Source: Onthomonas sp964456525 (GTDB lineage: Bacteria; Bacillota; Clostridia; Oscillospirales; Oscillospiraceae). From it: a stretch of 51,557 bases of DNA. Both the position numbers and the translations under genes were made by a program. This document shows positions 33,445 through 43,100 of this stretch, piece by piece. The DNA lies in contig CAYWAP010000010.1 in NCBI GenBank assembly GCA_964456525.1, positions 1-51,557 on the forward strand, written 5' to 3'. The number at the start of each line of letters is the position of its first letter. Position 1 is the first letter of the stretch. The notes under the pieces were generated by a model. The model did no database searches. It was given only the letters and a program-made list of their open reading frames with translations, and was not told where the DNA came from.

Positions 33445-33461
33445 TTATCCCAGCGGATTCA

Positions 33462-34316
33462 TCACTTGTTTCGCAGCACTGCCGCGCGTTTCTGGGCGGC
33501 CCGTTCCTGCCGGGCGGAACGAATATTCACCAACGCCAGCAGGGAAAGCACCACCACAAACATCAGGGTGGAAAGGGCGTTGATCTCCGGGCTGATGCGC
33601 TTGCGGGTCATGGAGTAAATTTCCATGGCCAGCGTGGAACAGCCGGACCCTGCGGTAAAGTAGGAAATGACGAAATCGTCAATGGACATGGTAAAGGCCA
33701 TGATGGCCCCGTTCAGGACGCCGGGCTGAATCTCCGGAAAGACGACCTTTGTGAACGCCTGCCAGGGCGTCGCCCCCAGGTCCAGGGCAGCCTCCTCAAT
33801 ATTGGGGTCGCACTGGTTGAGCTTTGGCAGGACCGAGAGGATCACATAGGGGATGTCAAAGGTAATGTGGGCCAGCAGCAGCGTGCCAAAGCCCATTTTG
33901 AGCTGAACCCCGATCACATCGCCAATGGTTGCGTTAAAGGCCCCCAGGGCAAAGACAAACAGGAGCATCAGGCTGACGCCGGTGATAATATCCGCGTTGG
34001 TCATGGGAATATTGTTCACCGCCATGCAGATGGCCCGCTCGCGCTTGCGCATATTGTAAAAGCCAATGGCCGCCATCGTGCCCAGGACGGTGGAAATCAC
34101 CATGGCGAGCAGAGAGACCTCCACCGTGGTGGCCAACGCGCTCAGGATGCGGCTGTCCTCAAACAGTTCGGCGTACCACTTCAGGGAAAAGCCGGTCCAA
34201 ACGGTACGGCTTTTGGAGTTGTTGAAGGAAAAGATAATCAGCAGCACAATCGGCGCATACATGAAAATTGTCACCCCGATTAGGCAGACGCGGGCAAATA
34301 AACCGTTCTTTTTCAC
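33462..34316 (-). CDS. potC: Polyamine ABC transporter permease PotC
   Basis: The 284-residue protein has six membrane segments and the inner-membrane permease EAA motif (EEAALDLGATPWQAFTKVVFPEIQPGV). N-terminal FMYAPIVLLIIFSFNNSK is typical of PotC. It overlaps potB by 4 bp (34313-34316), so they are translationally coupled. Confidence 0.94.
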   Translation of the reverse strand: MKKNGLFARVCLIGVTIFMYAPIVLLIIFSFNNSKSRTVWTGFSLKWYAELFEDSRILSALATTVEVSLLAMVISTVLGTMAAIGFYNMRKRERAICMAVNNIPMTNADIITGVSLMLLFVFALGAFNATIGDVIGVQLKMGFGTLLLAHITFDIPYVILSVLPKLNQCDPNIEEAALDLGATPWQAFTKVVFPEIQPGVLNGAIMAFTMSIDDFVISYFTAGSGCSTLAMEIYSMTRKRISPEINALSTLMFVVVLSLLALVNIRSARQERAAQKRAAVLRNK

Positions 34317-35167
34317 AGGTATACAGCCCCTCCTTCCTCTTCACCTTCCCCAAAGTGGTTCATAACCGCCATACAGGCCAGCACAATGACCATCATCACC
34401 AGGGAAATGGCGCTGCCCAGATAGGGGTTATAGGCGCTGCCATAGAACTGCATCTCAATCAGATCGCCCAGCAGGAGGGTCATGCCGCCGCCCAGCAGCT
34501 TGGAGATGGCAAAGGTGGACACAGAGGGGATAAACACCATGGTCACGCCGGACAAAACCCCGGGCAGGCTCAGGGGGAAGATCACCTTCTGAAAGACCTG
34601 CCGGCTGTTGGCGCCCAAATCCTCTGCCGCCTCAATGATGCTGGGGTCAATCTTGTCGATGACCGTGTAAATGGGCAGGATCATAAAGGGAAGGTAGTTA
34701 TACACCATGCCGAGGATGACGGCCCCGGAGGTGTTAATCATGGGGAAATAGGAAATGTCGGTGCCGAACACCCGGTTGATCAGATCGAACACCCCGATGC
34801 TGGACAAAAACGTGTTGATGACCCCGGTATTTTCCAAAATGCTCATCCAGGCGTACGTCCGCAGCAGGAAGTTCATCCACATGGGGAGCATCATAACCAC
34901 CATGGCAATCCGCTTGACGCCCGGCCCTTCCCGGGAAATCCACAGCGCGATGGGATAGCCGAGGAGAAGACAGATCACCGTCGCCAGGATGGCGAGCTTG
35001 AAGCTGGTGACAAACACCTGCCAATACTGGCCCAGACTCTCGAAGTTGGACAGAGTAAGACCGCCGTCACGGGTCGTCAGGGCATAGCCCAGAACCAGAA
35101 ACAGCGGAACGACGACAAAAATTGCCATCCATGCCACATAGGGAATCGCAAGGAGTTTTTTTCTCAT
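34313..35167 (-). CDS. potB: Polyamine ABC transporter permease PotB
   Basis: The 284-residue permease has about six membrane segments and the EAA motif EAAEDLGANSRQVFQKVIFPLSLPGV. The central NFLLRTYAWM is a PotB hallmark. It lies 9 bp after potA. Confidence 0.94.
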   Translation of the reverse strand: MRKKLLAIPYVAWMAIFVVVPLFLVLGYALTTRDGGLTLSNFESLGQYWQVFVTSFKLAILATVICLLLGYPIALWISREGPGVKRIAMVVMMLPMWMNFLLRTYAWMSILENTGVINTFLSSIGVFDLINRVFGTDISYFPMINTSGAVILGMVYNYLPFMILPIYTVIDKIDPSIIEAAEDLGANSRQVFQKVIFPLSLPGVLSGVTMVFIPSVSTFAISKLLGGGMTLLLGDLIEMQFYGSAYNPYLGSAISLVMMVIVLACMAVMNHFGEGEEEGGAVYL

Positions 35168-35176
35168 GGCGCCACC

Positions 35177-36217
35177 TCAGCTCTTGTGCATGACCTGGAT
35201 ATTGTCCGGCCTCACACACAGGCCAATGGGCTGGCCAACCTGCGGCGCATGGTTCATCTGCACCTTCCAGGTGAAGTGATCCACATCCACCATCACTTCA
35301 TAGTAGATTCCCTTGAACCATATGCGCTCTACCGTTCCCACAATCTGCCCCTCTTCGGGGGAAGAGACAATCAAATCCTCCGGCCGGATGACCACGTCAA
35401 CCGCTTCTTTGGGGGCAAAGCCTTTATCCGCACAGTCGAAGGTGCGGCCGGAAAAGGACACCAGATAATCCTTCTCCATGACGCCGTCGATGATATTGTT
35501 CTCCCCAATAAAATTGGCGACAAAGGCGTTCTTTGGCTCGTTATAAATATCAGTCGGTGTGCCGATCTGCTGGATGCGGCCCTCGTTCATGACCACGATG
35601 GTGTCAGACATGGTGAGTGCCTCCTCCTGGTCGTGTGTCACGTAGACAAAGGTGATGCCCACCTGCTGCTGAATCTTTTTCAGCTCCATCTGCATTCCTT
35701 TGCGAAGTTTCAAGTCCAACGCACCCAAGGGCTCGTCCAGCAGCAGAACCTTGGGCCGGTTGACAATCGCCCGGGCAATTGCCACCCGCTGCTGCTGTCC
35801 GCCGGAGAGGGAGTTCACTCTCCGCTTTTCAAAGCCGGACAGGTTCACCATATTCAGCGCCTCATCCACCCGCTTGGCCACCTCATCCTCGGGCACCTTG
35901 GAGATGCGCAGCCCAAAGGCAACGTTTTCATAGATGTTCATGTGGGTGAACAGCGCATACTTCTGGAACACGGTGTTGATTTGACGCTTATAGGGCGGCA
36001 CATCGTTGATGCGTTTCCCATCAAAAAACACGTCGCCGCTGGTGGGTTTTTGAAATCCGCCAATGATACGCAACGTCGTGGTTTTTCCGCAGCCGGAGGG
36101 CCCCAGCAACGTTAAAAACTCTGCATCGTTGAAATACAAATTGATGTGGTCCAATACCACCGTGTCCTCGTCAAATATCATAGACACATCGCTCAGACGA
36201 ATCAGTTCCTTGGACAT
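35177..36217 (-). CDS. potA: Polyamine ABC transporter ATP-binding protein PotA
   Basis: The 346-residue ATPase has Walker A GPSGCGKTT (about 39-47), Q-loop, signature LSGGQQQR, Walker B VLLLDEP and the H-loop VTHDQEEA. A C-terminal TOBE-like domain follows. It energises uptake by PotBC. GAGGAGGAGG precedes the ATG, and the promoter is about 170 nt upstream. Confidence 0.95.
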   Translation of the reverse strand: MSKELIRLSDVSMIFDEDTVVLDHINLYFNDAEFLTLLGPSGCGKTTTLRIIGGFQKPTSGDVFFDGKRINDVPPYKRQINTVFQKYALFTHMNIYENVAFGLRISKVPEDEVAKRVDEALNMVNLSGFEKRRVNSLSGGQQQRVAIARAIVNRPKVLLLDEPLGALDLKLRKGMQMELKKIQQQVGITFVYVTHDQEEALTMSDTIVVMNEGRIQQIGTPTDIYNEPKNAFVANFIGENNIIDGVMEKDYLVSFSGRTFDCADKGFAPKEAVDVVIRPEDLIVSSPEEGQIVGTVERIWFKGIYYEVMVDVDHFTWKVQMNHAPQVGQPIGLCVRPDNIQVMHKS

Positions 36218-36387
36218 TTATCCTCCTCCTCACTCTTAGCACAGAGATCCGCCCCAGGCAAGCTGAATTCAGGCTCCCCTCTGCACAGAAACCGTTTCCG
36301 CAACCAGGCAATCCGCCAAACCCGACGGCTGTACCTCCGCCTCTATTGCCCTGCGCATTGCCTGTCATATTGCAGTGAACCAATTTG

Positions 36388-36416
36388 AGTGTATCAGCTT
36401 ACAGAACAAACGTCAA
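36388..36416 (-). promoter_or_regulatory. Promoter of the potABCDD operon
   Basis: On the minus strand, TTGACG (36416-36411) and TACACT (36393-36388) are 17 nt apart. The leader of about 165 nt has a CTGAATTCAG palindrome. Confidence 0.75.
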
Positions 36417-36454
36417 TATTCTCGCCGCAATTTTCGACTGTGAATGGGAAAAAA

Positions 36455-36554
36455 NNNNNNNNNNNNNNNNNNNNNNNNNNNNNNNNNNNNNNNNNNNNNN
36501 NNNNNNNNNNNNNNNNNNNNNNNNNNNNNNNNNNNNNNNNNNNNNNNNNNNNNN
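36455..36554. other. Assembly gap (100 N)
   Basis: Exactly 100 ambiguous bases, the usual placeholder of a scaffold join with unknown true length. The whole stretch 36218-36705 holds no gene: the potA leader and promoter lie left of the gap, and a terminator-like hairpin lies right of it. Confidence 0.95.
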
Positions 36555-36563
36555 GGAAAAGAG

Positions 36564-36592
36564 AAAATCCGACGTACTGGACGCCGGATTTT
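36564..36592. terminator. Terminator-like hairpin at the gap edge
   Basis: AAAATCCG and CGGATTTT flank CGT/ACG, with TTTT and AAAA edges on both strands. The gene it served may lie in the gap or be the small ORF at 36706. Confidence 0.6.
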
Positions 36593-36705
36593 CGAAATAG
36601 CATGTCCTTTGTGCCGGGAAAAGACGGATCCCCGCTCCCGCGGCGGACTGCATCCCTTTAGGCCGATGACGCTGCCCCTTCCCTGCCCCTGACGGGGCAG
36701 GTGCA

Positions 36706-36876
36706 TCAGTCCGGCAGGTCACATTCCGGGATGTTATTTTCCAGATTCTCCAGGGCCAGGTCGTTGTCAAAGGCCGGATAGGCGCTGGAGGTGGGCGTCT
36801 CCCCAAAGGAGCGGCTTCGCCGGTCCTCCTGATTGTGGGAAGCGGTTTGGCGGGACTGTTTGCGTCGTTTAGACAT
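36706..36876 (-). CDS. Uncharacterised 56-residue hydrophilic protein
   Basis: I do not recognise the family. A frame from ATG 36876, with GAGGTG upstream, encodes MSKRRKQSRQTASHNQEDRR, then a Ser/Thr/Pro linker and an acidic C-terminus (LALENLENNIPECDLPD). A basic start and acidic end suggest a small nucleic-acid- or protein-binding factor, but nothing more can be said. It lies 70 bp after uridine phosphorylase, and a CCTGCCCC/GGGGCAGG hairpin follows its stop (36682-36701). Confidence 0.6.
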   Translation of the reverse strand: MSKRRKQSRQTASHNQEDRRSRSFGETPTSSAYPAFDNDLALENLENNIPECDLPD

Positions 36877-36946
36877 GATGATCACCTCAAGGACAGTATG
36901 TCCGAAAGGCGGGGCGCTTATGCAAGACCGGGTCTTGCCAATGTGC

Positions 36947-37723
36947 TCACTTCGCCCTGTCCCGCTCGATCAGCAGCTTCAGGGCCTCCACGCCGGTGCG
37001 CACGGCCCAGGACGTATCCTCGTCCTCCATCTGATCCAGACCTGCGGCCTGACGCTCCTGGTTCCAGATCACGTGGAAGCAGGAACCTACCCGCACGCCC
37101 CGGGCATTTCCGGCCACAAACAGGGCCGCAGACTCCATCTCGCTGGCCAGAACGCCAAGACGTTTCCAAGCCTCCCACTTGTTTTCCAACTCGTAGGAAA
37201 CCGGCATCCGGCCGGGAGAGTGCTGACCGTAAAAGGAATCTTTGCACTGAACCACGCCCGCCTTGCAGCACCGGCCCAGTTTCTGCCCGGCTTCCACCAG
37301 GGCGTTTGTGACCTCCAGATCCGGCACGGCCGGGTACTCAATCGGCGCATACTCCCGACTGGTTCCCTCCATCCGGATCGCCCCAGTGGCCACAACCAGG
37401 TCACCGGAACAGACATCCAACCGGATTCCGCCGCAGGTGCCCACCCGGATGAAGGTGTCCACGCCGATTTCCGCCAGCTCCTCCAGGGCGATGGAGGCCG
37501 ACGGGCCGCCAATGCCGGTGGAAACGGTGCAGACCGGCTCGCCCAGCAGGGTGCCGCGCCAGACGCAGTACTCCCGGTTCATGCCGACATACTCCGGGTT
37601 GTCAAATAGCGCCGCAATGGACTCGCACCGCCCCGGGTCCCCCGGGAGGATACAGTACCTGCCCAGGCGATCCTCTTTTGAGCGCTGAATATGAAATTGA
37701 ACCTCTCTTTTGGTTTGATCCAC
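36947..37723 (-). CDS. udp: Uridine phosphorylase-like nucleoside phosphorylase
   Basis: The 258-residue protein cleaves a nucleoside with phosphate. ILPGDPGRCESIA, STGIGGPSASIALEELAEIG, RVGTCGGI and the EMESAALF motif (ribose-binding Glu-Met-Glu) place it in the PNP/UDP family. The stretch MEGTSREYAPIEYPAVPD matches uridine phosphorylases better than purine ones. GTG 37723 has AGGAGG 8 nt upstream. Confidence 0.85.
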   Translation of the reverse strand: MDQTKREVQFHIQRSKEDRLGRYCILPGDPGRCESIAALFDNPEYVGMNREYCVWRGTLLGEPVCTVSTGIGGPSASIALEELAEIGVDTFIRVGTCGGIRLDVCSGDLVVATGAIRMEGTSREYAPIEYPAVPDLEVTNALVEAGQKLGRCCKAGVVQCKDSFYGQHSPGRMPVSYELENKWEAWKRLGVLASEMESAALFVAGNARGVRVGSCFHVIWNQERQAAGLDQMEDEDTSWAVRTGVEALKLLIERDRAK

Positions 37724-37737
37724 AGAGAATCCCTCCT

Positions 37738-37788
37738 TATAATATCAATCAATATTATCAGTGTACCCGATTTATCTCTCTTTTTCAA
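37738..37788 (-). promoter_or_regulatory. udp promoter with operator-like palindrome
   Basis: On the minus strand, TTGAAA (37788-37783) and TACACT (37765-37760) are 17 nt apart. An inverted repeat TAATAT-n6-ATATTA (about 37740-37757) covers the expected transcription start, a position suited for a repressor. Confidence 0.7.
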
Positions 37789-37861
37789 CTGCAATTCCCG
37801 GTTTTCCACCCCGTTCATTGTATAAAAAGCACTGCCCTTTTTGAAATTTTAACGTTTGTGG

Positions 37862-37890
37862 TTGTCATTTCTGTGAAAAAGTGTTAAGAT
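37862..37890 (+). promoter_or_regulatory. Promoter of the unknown secreted protein gene
   Basis: TTGTCA and TAAGAT are 17 nt apart, about 40 nt before the start codon. Confidence 0.65.
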
Positions 37891-37928
37891 AAATTGACCT
37901 GTTATGTCAGTGGAAAGGAAGTGATCGG

Positions 37929-38579
37929 TTGAATCAACGAGCCTGTATTGCCCTTGCGGCGGGAATGCTGTTCGCCGGCCTGGCGATAGGCTTTATTCTC
38001 TCCAATTTGATAGACTATCGCGTCTCTCTCACCTCTGTCAGCACCAGTGCCGCCCGTTCTGCCGTGTCCTCCACCGATGCGGATAACACGGAACTTCTGG
38101 CCCTCTCTGCCGACATCCTGTCCGCCTTAAAAACGGAGGACTGGAGCACCCTCTCTACCTATGTGGACACAGAGCGCGGCGTCACCTTTACCCCCCAATC
38201 TACCGTGGATTTCACCACCGACCTGACCTTTAGTGCCGACGCCTTGAAAACGGCTGCCCAGGACAGCACTACATATGTCTGGGGCGTCTCTTCCGGCACC
38301 AATGAGCCAATCCGTATGACGATAACCGACTATTTCCAGACCTATGTCTGGGATCAGGACTACTCAGCCGCCAGCGAGATCGGCCTGGACACGGTGATCC
38401 ACACCGGAAACGCCGTTGAAAATGTGGCCTCTGCCTACGAGGACTGCCGTTTTCTGGATTTTTACTTCCCCGGCTCTGAGGAAAGTGGCGAAGACTGGTC
38501 CGCACTCAAACTGGTCTTTACCTGGTCCAATCAGCAATGGTATCTGGTTGGAATCGTCCACAGCGAGTGGACTTTATAG
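37929..38579 (+). CDS. Uncharacterised extracytoplasmic protein with signal anchor
   Basis: I do not recognise the family. The 216-residue protein starts at TTG 37929 (AAGGA 9 nt upstream) with NQRACIALAAGMLFAGLAIGF, an export signal or membrane anchor. The rest is a Ser/Thr/Asp-rich, probably beta-rich domain: LKTEDWSTLSTYVDTERGVTFTP and VFTWSNQQWYLVGIVHSEWTL recall small extracytoplasmic folds. No catalytic motif is seen. It stands between the udp promoter and the terminator shared with gltD. Confidence 0.75.
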   Translation: MNQRACIALAAGMLFAGLAIGFILSNLIDYRVSLTSVSTSAARSAVSSTDADNTELLALSADILSALKTEDWSTLSTYVDTERGVTFTPQSTVDFTTDLTFSADALKTAAQDSTTYVWGVSSGTNEPIRMTITDYFQTYVWDQDYSAASEIGLDTVIHTGNAVENVASAYEDCRFLDFYFPGSEESGEDWSALKLVFTWSNQQWYLVGIVHSEWTL

Positions 38580-38590
38580 ACCGCCACGTC

Positions 38591-38637
38591 AAAAACCGCC
38601 GAATGGGTTTTGAACTCCATTCGGCGGTCTCTTTTTG
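38591..38637. terminator. Terminator between the unknown gene and gltD
   Basis: ACCGCCGAATGG pairs with CCATTCGGCGGT, 12 bp, with CTCTTTTT on the plus side and T's on the minus side. Confidence 0.85.
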
Positions 38638-38675
38638 TCCAAATACCTTTCCAGCGTACCGGCGATAGAGGCAGC

Positions 38676-40160
38676 TTACAGGCAGGTATATCCCATCAGA
38701 TACTCATCCACCTCACGGGCGCAGGCACGCCCTTCCGCAATGCCCCAGACCACCAGCGACTGGCCGCGGTGCATATCTCCGGCGGTGAACACCTTTTCCA
38801 CATTGGTCTGATAGCGGCCTTCCTCTGTCTTGACGTTGGTCCGCCCATTCAGCTCCACGCCAAATGCCTCAGACACATACTTCTCGTTGCCCAGGAAGCC
38901 CGCGGCGATCAACAGCAGTTCACAGGGAAGGGTCTCTTCACTGCCCTCCACCGGAACCATCATGCGCCGTCCGGACTGGGGATCCACCTGGGATTCCAGA
39001 TGGACGATGGTCACTGCGCAGAGCCGGCCGTTCTCGTCCTTGTGGAATTCCTTGACGGTGGTCTGATACAGGCGGGGGTCATGGCCGAACACGGCGATGG
39101 CCTCCTCGTGGCCGTAGTCGGTCTTTTTCACCCGGGGCCACTGGGGCCAGGGATTGTTCTCCAGGCGCTCAGCCGGCGGCTCGGGCATCATCTCCAGCGC
39201 CGTGATGCTCTTGCAGCCGTGGCGGACGCAGGTGCCGATGCAGTCGTTGCCCGTATCGCCGCCGCCCACAACAACGACGTTTTTACCCTTTGCGGAGATA
39301 TTCTTTCCGTCCGTCAGGTTGGAGTCCAGCAGGCTCTTCGTGTTGCGGCGCAGAAAATCCACGGCAAAGTAAATGCCTTCCGCGTCCCGGCCGGGCGCGC
39401 TCAGATCCCGGGGATTGGAGGCCCCGCAGCACAGAACCACCGCATCATAATTGTCCATCAGCTCCTGAGAGGAGACGGTATTGCCCACATCCGCGTTGGT
39501 GACAAAGACCACGCCCTCGGCTTTCATCAGCTCGACGCGCCGGTCAATGATCGACTTCTCCAGCTTCATATTGGGGATGCCGTACATCATCAGGCCGCCC
39601 ACCCGGTCGAAGCGCTCATAGACGGTGACGCAGTGCCCCCGGCGGTTCAGCAGATCCGCCGTGGCCAGACCGGAAGGGCCGGAGCCAACCACTGCAACGC
39701 GCTTGCCGGTGCGGACTTCGGGAATCCGGGGCTTCACCAGATCGTTCTCAAACCCGTACTCGATCAGCGCCAGCTCGTTTTCTTTGACGGTGACGGGATC
39801 GCCGTTGGCCCCGCAGGTGCAGGCGGCCATGCACAGCCCCGGGCAGACCCGGCCCGTGAATTCGGGAAAGCTGGCCGTCTTGGTCAGGCGGGACAGGGCG
39901 TGCTCCCAGTTGCCGCGGTAGATCATATCGTTCCACTCGGGAATCAGGTTGTGCAGCGGGCAGCCGGAGAACATGCCCGCCAGCTGCACGCAGCTCTGGC
40001 AAAAGGGCACGCCGCAGTTCATGCACCGGGCGCCCTGCTGCCGGCGCTCCTCCCAATCCAGCTGGGGATGGAATTCGTTAAAATTTTGAATACGCTCCAG
40101 AGGTTCAATCGCCGGGTTCTCCTTGCGCGCAAACTCCAGAAATCCAGTCGGTTTACCCAT
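38676..40160 (-). CDS. gltD: Glutamate synthase small subunit
   Basis: The 494-residue protein supplies electrons from NAD(P)H to GltB. The N-terminal cysteines (CMNCGVPFCQSC...GCPL...CPGLCMAAC) ligate Fe-S clusters, VVGSGPSGLATADLL is the FAD site and VVGGGDTGNDC the NAD(P)H site. The C-terminal AGDMHRGQSLVVWGIAEGR is conserved. It follows gltB by 14 bp. Confidence 0.96.
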   Translation of the reverse strand: MGKPTGFLEFARKENPAIEPLERIQNFNEFHPQLDWEERRQQGARCMNCGVPFCQSCVQLAGMFSGCPLHNLIPEWNDMIYRGNWEHALSRLTKTASFPEFTGRVCPGLCMAACTCGANGDPVTVKENELALIEYGFENDLVKPRIPEVRTGKRVAVVGSGPSGLATADLLNRRGHCVTVYERFDRVGGLMMYGIPNMKLEKSIIDRRVELMKAEGVVFVTNADVGNTVSSQELMDNYDAVVLCCGASNPRDLSAPGRDAEGIYFAVDFLRRNTKSLLDSNLTDGKNISAKGKNVVVVGGGDTGNDCIGTCVRHGCKSITALEMMPEPPAERLENNPWPQWPRVKKTDYGHEEAIAVFGHDPRLYQTTVKEFHKDENGRLCAVTIVHLESQVDPQSGRRMMVPVEGSEETLPCELLLIAAGFLGNEKYVSEAFGVELNGRTNVKTEEGRYQTNVEKVFTAGDMHRGQSLVVWGIAEGRACAREVDEYLMGYTCL

Positions 40161-40174
40161 GATTTTCTCCTCCC

Positions 40175-43100
40175 TTATCCATTCACGGATGCATAAAACG
40201 CATCGATCTCAGCCTGCTCATGGCTCAGGCCCTTTTCTTCTGATTTGGCGATGGCCTTCAACATCCGGTTGTAATCATTGGGCATGATCTTCTTAAAGAA
40301 GGGGATATACTCCTGGAAATGCTCCAAAATCTCTTTGCCCTTCTCAGATCCGGTGGCTGCCACATGCTCTTCAATCATGGCCTTGATTTCACTGACGTCG
40401 TGCTTCAGAGACACGGTCTCCATGGTGACCATATTCTTATTGACGCGCATATACAGATCCCGCTGTTCATCCAGGACGTAGGCGATGCCGCCGGACATAC
40501 CCGCGGCAAAGTTCTTGCCGGTGCGGCCCAGGACGACCACCCGGCCGCCGGTCATATACTCACAGCCATGGTCTCCCACGCCTTCCACCACGGCGCACGC
40601 GCCGGAGTTGCGGACACAGAACCGCTCACCGGCCACGCCGGCGATAAAGGCCTTGCCGCCGGTTGCGCCATACAGGGCAACGTTACCGATAATGATATTT
40701 TCATCCGCCTTGAACCGGGAACCCTTGGGGGGATAGACGACGATCTTACCGCCGGAGAGGCCCTTGCCCAGGTAGTCGTTGGAGTCTCCCTCCAGCTCCA
40801 TGGTCAGGCCCTGGGGGATAAAGGCCCCAAAGGACTGGCCGCCGCCGCCATAGCATTTGATGCGATAGGTGTCCTCCGCCAGGCTGGTTCCGTAAAGCCG
40901 CGTAATCTCGCTGCCAAAGATGGTGCCCAGGGTGCGGTCTGTGGAGCTGATCTTCAGCTCCATGGAAGCGCCCTTGCCCTTCTTCAGCGCTTTTCCCATC
41001 TTCTTCAGGAACACGGCCTCGTCAATGGTCTTTTCCAGCTCAAAGTCGTAGGCTTTGTCCGCCTCAAAGTGGCGCTCGGGGCTGTTAACGTAGGGGTTAT
41101 CCAAAATCCGGGACAAATCCACCGTTTCCGCACGCTCGGTAATGCGGTGGGCCCTCACGGAGAGCATATCGCTGCGGCCAATCATCTCTTCCATCGTGCG
41201 GAAGCCCAGCATGGCCATAATCTCACGCAGCTGACGCGCAATAAAGAGCATATAGTTCTGGACGTATTCCGGCTTCCCCTGAAAACGCTTACGCAGCGTG
41301 GGGTTCTGGGTGGCAATGCCCATGGGGCAGGTGTCCAGATTGCAAACCCGCATCATCACGCAGCCCATGGCGATCAGCGGGCCGGAGGCAAATCCAAACT
41401 CCTCGGCGCCCAGCAGGCAGGCAATGGCCACATCCCGGCCGGTCATCAACTTGGAATCCACCTCAATGGCGACCCGGGAACGCAGGCCGTTCTGGATCAG
41501 GGTCTGATGGGTTTCCGCCACGCCCAGCTCCCAGGGCAGACCGGCGTTATGGATGGAGCTCTTGGGCGCCGCGCCGGAGCCGCCGTCATAGCCGGAGATC
41601 AGAATCACCTGGGCGCCGCCCTTGGCCACGCCGGCGGCAATGGTGCCCACACCGGCCTCGGAGACCAGCTTGACGTTGATGCGCGCCTTCCGGTTGGCGT
41701 TTTTCAGGTCGTAAATCAGCTGTGCCAGATCCTCAATGGAGTAGATGTCATGGTGGGGCGGCGGGGAGATGAGGGACACGCCGGGGGTGGAGAAGCGGGT
41801 TTTTGCCACCCAGGGATAGACCTTCTTCCCGGGCAGATGGCCGCCCTCACCGGGCTTGGCGCCCTGCGCCATTTTGATCTGGATCTCATCGCCGCTCATC
41901 AGGTACTGGGAGTTGACGCCAAACCGGCCCGAAGCCACCTGGACAGTGGAACAGGCCTTCTCGGTGCCATAGCGCTCCGCAGGCTCTCCGCCCTCGCCGG
42001 TGTTGGAGTGCGCCCCCAGGCGGTTCATCGCCACAGCCAGGCACTCATGGGCCTCGGCAGACAGGCAGCCATAGGACATTGCCGCGCTCTTAAAGCGCTT
42101 GACGAGCTCATATTCGCTCTCCACCTCGTCCAGCGGTACGCTCTTCTCCGGATCGACCTTAAACTCCATCAGGCCGCGCAGGGTATGGGGCACACCGGCG
42201 TTGTCCACCGAGGCGGCATACTCCTGGAAGGTCTCATAGCTGCCGGTCCGGACGGCCTGCTGCAGCAGGGCGATGGTCTTTGCGTTGTAAAGGTGGTCCT
42301 CACAGCCGCTGCCCGCCCGGGACTTGTGGATGCCGGGGGAGTCCAGCGTGGTGTCGATGGTCAGGCCCAGGGGGTCAAAGGCGTGGTTGTGGCGGTATTC
42401 CACCACATCTTCGATTTCCTTCAGGCCGATGCCCCCCACCCGGGAGACGGTGTTGGTAAAGTACTCGTCGATGACCTCCTGCGAGATGCCGATGGCCTCA
42501 AAAATCTGAGCGGACTGATAGGACTGAATGGTGGAAATGCCCATCTTGGAGGCGATTTTGACAATGCCGTTCAAAACGGCCTTGTTGTAATCGTCAATGG
42601 CGACGGAAACTTCCTTGTCCAGCAGCTTTTTCTCCACCAGCTCCTGAATGCACTCCTGAGCCAGATAGGGGTTGATGGCAGAGGCGCCATAGCCCAGCAG
42701 CGTCGCAAAGTGGTGCACCTCCCGAGGCTCCGCCGACTCCAGAATCACGGACAGGCTGGTGCGCTTCTTGGTGCGGACCAGATACTGCTGCAGGGCAGAG
42801 ACGGCCAGCAGCGAGGGGATGGCAACGTGGTTTTCGTCCACGCCCCGATCCGAGAGGATCAGAATATTCGCGCCCTGGCGGTATGCCCGGTCTGTTGTCA
42901 CAAACAGGTGGTCCACCGCCCGCTTCAGCGGGGTATTTTTGTAGTAGAGCAGGGAAATGGTCTCCACCTTAAACCCTGGCTTCTTCATGTTCCGGATCTT
43001 CATCAGATCGATGGAGGTCAAAATCGGGTTGCTGATGCGCAGGGCTTTGCAGTTTTCTGGCTTTTCCTGGAGCAGGTTGCCGCCGGAGCCGAGGTGAACC

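Noticed and set aside
34268..36115. Long plus-strand open frame opposite potA-potB
   Set aside because: Histidine-rich shadow of intact transporter genes.
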